Positions 6,324 through 8,164 of a stretch of 8,164 nucleotides of DNA are shown here, one piece after another. The stretch covers positions 1 through 8,164 of the forward strand of contig JAGLTP010000290.1 of assembly GCA_023135215.1 (NCBI GenBank), in the 5' to 3' direction. The position numbers were made by a program, and so were the translations under genes. The notes beneath the pieces were generated by a model. The model saw nothing but the letters and a program-made list of their open reading frames with translations. It was not told the origin of the DNA and did not search any database. Position 1 is the stretch's first letter. The number at the start of each line of letters is the position of its first letter. This DNA is from Candidatus Heimdallarchaeota archaeon. Its GTDB lineage: Archaea > Asgardarchaeota > Heimdallarchaeia > Heimdallarchaeales > Heimdallarchaeaceae.

Positions 6324-6332
6324 CTTTAAAAT
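6324..6332 (-). promoter_or_regulatory. TATA box ATTTTAAAG of the pseudo-GTPase gene
   Basis: Read on the minus strand, ATTTTAAAG is centred 26 nt before ATG 6302, preceded by GACAAAA. No Shine-Dalgarno site precedes the ATG, so the transcript should be nearly leaderless. The box lies downstream of the alternative TTG start at 6341, which would then not be transcribed from this promoter. Confidence 0.5.
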
Positions 6333-6353
6333 TTTTGTCAATTGGTTGTAAAC

Positions 6354-6875
6354 CTATTTCTCTTCCAAAATCTTCGATATTAAATCTAGAACTTCACTAA
6401 TTGTATCTACTGAAATAATTGAGTCAATTCTACTATCATCTATTTTCTGATTTGATAGTTTACTAGACCATCCTCCTGTATTTCGAAGTGTAATAATCGG
6501 TTTATTTAATTGCCAAGCAAATGCGAGTTCAGACAGTGTTCCCGCACCCCCACTTATTGATACTACTATATCTGATGATGCAATAATAACCTGATTTCTA
6601 GCGAATGAGAGACCTGTTGCAATACTAATATCAACAAAAGGGTTTACCAGATCTTTATCCAATGTAGGTAGTATACCAATCGTAGATCCTTCAGAGTAAT
6701 TAGGAGAAGCTTTTGCTCCTTCACATACAGCAGTCATTACTCCACCTAATCCCCCACATAAGATTCTATAACCCTCGTCAACTAATCCTTTCCCCAAATC
6801 TTTTGCTAGAGCATACTCTTTCTGATTTTCTGATAACAAACCAGAACCTATAACAGCTATCTGAGTTTTAACCAT
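6354..6875 (-). CDS. TIGR00725-type SLOG/LOG-like nucleotide-binding protein
   Basis: A 173-residue Rossmann-like protein of the SLOG superfamily, the group that includes LOG ('lysine decarboxylase-like') and DprA/Smf proteins. The pattern fits the TIGR00725 family: N-terminal IAVIGSG (6-12), the glycine loop CGGLGGVM (40-47), TIGILP (65-70), an Arg93-Asn pair in ATGLSFARNQ, and SGGAGTLSE (108-116), which corresponds to the PGGxGTxxE signature of LOG. Length is typical. LOG enzymes hydrolyse nucleoside 5'-monophosphates at the N-glycosidic bond; TIGR00725 members have no agreed reaction, so only nucleotide or nucleotide-derivative binding is inferred. It is not a decarboxylase despite the common label. 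The gene lies 51 nt before the pseudo-GTPase gene on the same strand. The ATG has no Shine-Dalgarno site but a TATA box 25 nt upstream, suggesting a leaderless mRNA. Confidence 0.9.
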   Translation of the reverse strand: MVKTQIAVIGSGLLSENQKEYALAKDLGKGLVDEGYRILCGGLGGVMTAVCEGAKASPNYSEGSTIGILPTLDKDLVNPFVDISIATGLSFARNQVIIASSDIVVSISGGAGTLSELAFAWQLNKPIITLRNTGGWSSKLSNQKIDDSRIDSIISVDTISEVLDLISKILEEK

Positions 6876-6896
6876 GTTAAAAACAATAGCAATTTA

Positions 6897-6904
6897 GATA
6901 AAAA
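6897..6904 (-). promoter_or_regulatory. TATA box TTTTTATC of the SLOG gene
   Basis: On the minus strand TTTTTATC is centred 25.5 nt before the ATG at 6875, preceded by a purine-rich GAGTAAGA. It is the same octamer at practically the same distance as before the GNAT gene at 3289. A leaderless transcript is predicted. Confidence 0.6.
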
Positions 6905-6950
6905 TCTTACTCATTTTTCTGTTTATTTAAAAAGGACTATATTTCCAACT

Positions 6951-8164
6951 TCATTTCTCTTTGTGACTTCTAGAAATATGCATTTTGAGTCCGCGTTCAC
7001 TTGAAAATTTCCTATCACATTGAGGACAAGTATATTCGTTTTCTATTTTTTCTTCAGAAGGTTTTACTTCAATTTCTTTCTCTTTTTTAATTTTACCTTT
7101 GGTTTCTTCTAGTTCTTCTTCAACGATTTCTTCTGACAGTTCTTCTTTACCATCATCTTGAACAATGTATAATCTACCATCTACTAGTTCGATTCTAGCA
7201 GGAATTTCTTCTTTTAGAATCATATCATAGATAATTTTCTCAGTTTGTTCAAGCGGCTGGCCTATTCTCTCAGCAAATAACTCCAAAGGTATTGAACCTA
7301 CTTTGGAAAGACTACTGATGTATTTTTTCTTCAACATTTCAAGCTCGATAGCTTCAGGAAGTTCTCTTCCTTGTAGGGTTTCCAATAGCTCTTCATATGT
7401 ACCTTCTTTGTATTTTTCAATTATGTTGGAGACGATTTGCTTGAAGGAATCTTGGAAATTCATTTTGTTTAGTTTTTCTAAAAATGAATCTCTTATTTTA
7501 TCTGAATCATGGAAAATTAAGGAAGTTCCAACTGACACTCCATCAAACAATGAAAGAAAAGCAAATGCTCTATCTATTATGTTTTCATTAATTTCTTCTT
7601 TTTCAAGCTCAGCATTATATAATTCAACGAGAACTTTGCATACTAGTTGCAAAATATCAGGATCTGTTATGGCAAAAACATTGATGATTCGTTTGAGCCT
7701 ATCTAAAGTATAGATATCTTCGGTTGCAATGAATTTAGAGATAAACTCCCCTATAATATCACTGGCTATTAAGAGAGAGCTTTTCACAACTAAGGAAGTT
7801 GTTTTCAAATAATTATAGAATTCCTTTTCTTCTTTTGCATTGATAGTATCTTCTAATAGCTTTTCCAGTTTTCCCTTATAATATTCAGGTTTATGCGCAG
7901 ATAGATATGTAACCATATCAGCTATCTTAATTTCTGGACTCACTTCTCTTGATTTTAATAGCCTTCTCATTAGCATTGAATAGATTTTATCTATTAGAAG
8001 TGGATTATTCTGTAATGAGAGTAAATCAGAAAAAACTACCTCCAATCCTGATGCTGATGAGGAAATTGCTCGATCTACAAAAGAAGAAATAATATGGTCA
8101 TCGACATCTAAAGAATCAAGTTCTTCAAGTTCAAATTGAGTGATTTGCTCAATTCCTGGAAGAA
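6951..8164 (-). CDS. Helical-repeat, PCI-like winged-helix and C2H2 zinc finger protein (5' end outside window)
   Basis: The frame stays open to the right edge of the window, so the N-terminus is missing; 403 residues are visible. A TTG at 8043-8045 is not needed as start: the reading frame continues upstream through an acidic segment (QFELEELDSLDVDD). Visible residues about 40-270 are helical and repeat-like. Next comes a winged helix (nt 7161-7316) with IPLELFAERIGQPLEQTEKI, then EEIPARIELVDGRLYIV. Helical repeats followed by this wing are the architecture of PCI domains (proteasome lid, COP9, eIF3); the wing also resembles those of DDRGK1/UFL1. A charged Glu/Lys linker leads to a C-terminal C2H2 finger, C-x2-C-x12-H-x4-H (nt 6963-7028). 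The finger suggests nucleic acid or protein binding. The PCI assignment is by pattern, without a structural search; the role is unknown. Confidence 0.82.
   Translation of the reverse strand, partial: LPGIEQITQFELEELDSLDVDDHIISSFVDRAISSSASGLEVVFSDLLSLQNNPLLIDKIYSMLMRRLLKSREVSPEIKIADMVTYLSAHKPEYYKGKLEKLLEDTINAKEEKEFYNYLKTTSLVVKSSLLIASDIIGEFISKFIATEDIYTLDRLKRIINVFAITDPDILQLVCKVLVELYNAELEKEEINENIIDRAFAFLSLFDGVSVGTSLIFHDSDKIRDSFLEKLNKMNFQDSFKQIVSNIIEKYKEGTYEELLETLQGRELPEAIELEMLKKKYISSLSKVGSIPLELFAERIGQPLEQTEKIIYDMILKEEIPARIELVDGRLYIVQDDGKEELSEEIVEEELEETKGKIKKEKEIEVKPSEEKIENEYTCPQCDRKFSSERGLKMHISRSHKEK

Noticed and set aside
6339..6341. TTG start for the pseudo-GTPase protein
   Set aside because: A TATA-like box lies between this TTG and ATG 6302 at the right distance for a leaderless start at 6302, and the 13 extra residues add nothing to the fold.
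6354..6875. Lysine decarboxylase
   Set aside because: This is a historical mislabel of LOG-like proteins; the visible motifs are nucleotide-binding and there is no pyridoxal phosphate site.
7303..7713. Plus-strand open frame opposite the zinc finger gene
   Set aside because: It is Ser-rich antisense of a well-supported gene with no start signal or recognisable domain.
8043..8045. TTG as the true start of the zinc finger protein
   Set aside because: Reading the same frame further to position 8164 meets no stop, and the added segment looks coding, so the gene is cut by the window edge rather than starting here.

Overview
The window is AT-rich (roughly one-third G+C by eye) and looks like an archaeal chromosome segment. 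Start regions carry TATA-like boxes 25-30 nt before the start codon, and some genes have strong GGTGAT/AGGAG-type Shine-Dalgarno sites. The mix of a Ras/Rab-like small GTPase, a longin-like plus degenerate-GTPase protein and a PCI-type winged-helix/C2H2 protein points to an Asgard archaeon (Lokiarchaeia/Heimdallarchaeia type). That placement is inference from gene content; no marker gene settles it.

Layout. Plus strand: a small GTPase (54-587); a 116-nt gap with a striking 13-bp inverted repeat; two translationally coupled genes of unknown function (704-1927 and 1920-3209); a T-rich terminator-like stretch; then a GNAT acyltransferase (3289-4134) followed by an enolase-superfamily N-succinylamino acid racemase/o-succinylbenzoate synthase (4178-5284). 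Minus strand, converging on these: a longin-like/pseudo-GTPase protein (5304-6302), a SLOG/TIGR00725-type nucleotide-binding protein (6354-6875) and a helical-repeat + PCI-like winged helix + C2H2 zinc finger protein whose 5' end lies beyond the right edge of the window (6951 to the edge).

How the genes work together. The GNAT/racemase pair matches the core of the Geobacillus-type pathway that converts D- to L-amino acids through N-succinyl intermediates; the third enzyme, a desuccinylase, is not in the window. The GTPase and the pseudo-GTPase suggest a region with eukaryote-like signalling or trafficking components, but nothing in the sequence links them directly. The two coupled unknown genes probably form one functional unit.

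The most unusual items are the degenerate GTPase domain at the C-terminus of the 5304-6302 gene, the altered G3 motif (DSGSQE instead of DTAGQE) of the first GTPase, and the coupled orphan pair. No RNA genes, CRISPR arrays, insertion sequences or integration sites were seen, and no stretch over 300 nt lacks a gene.
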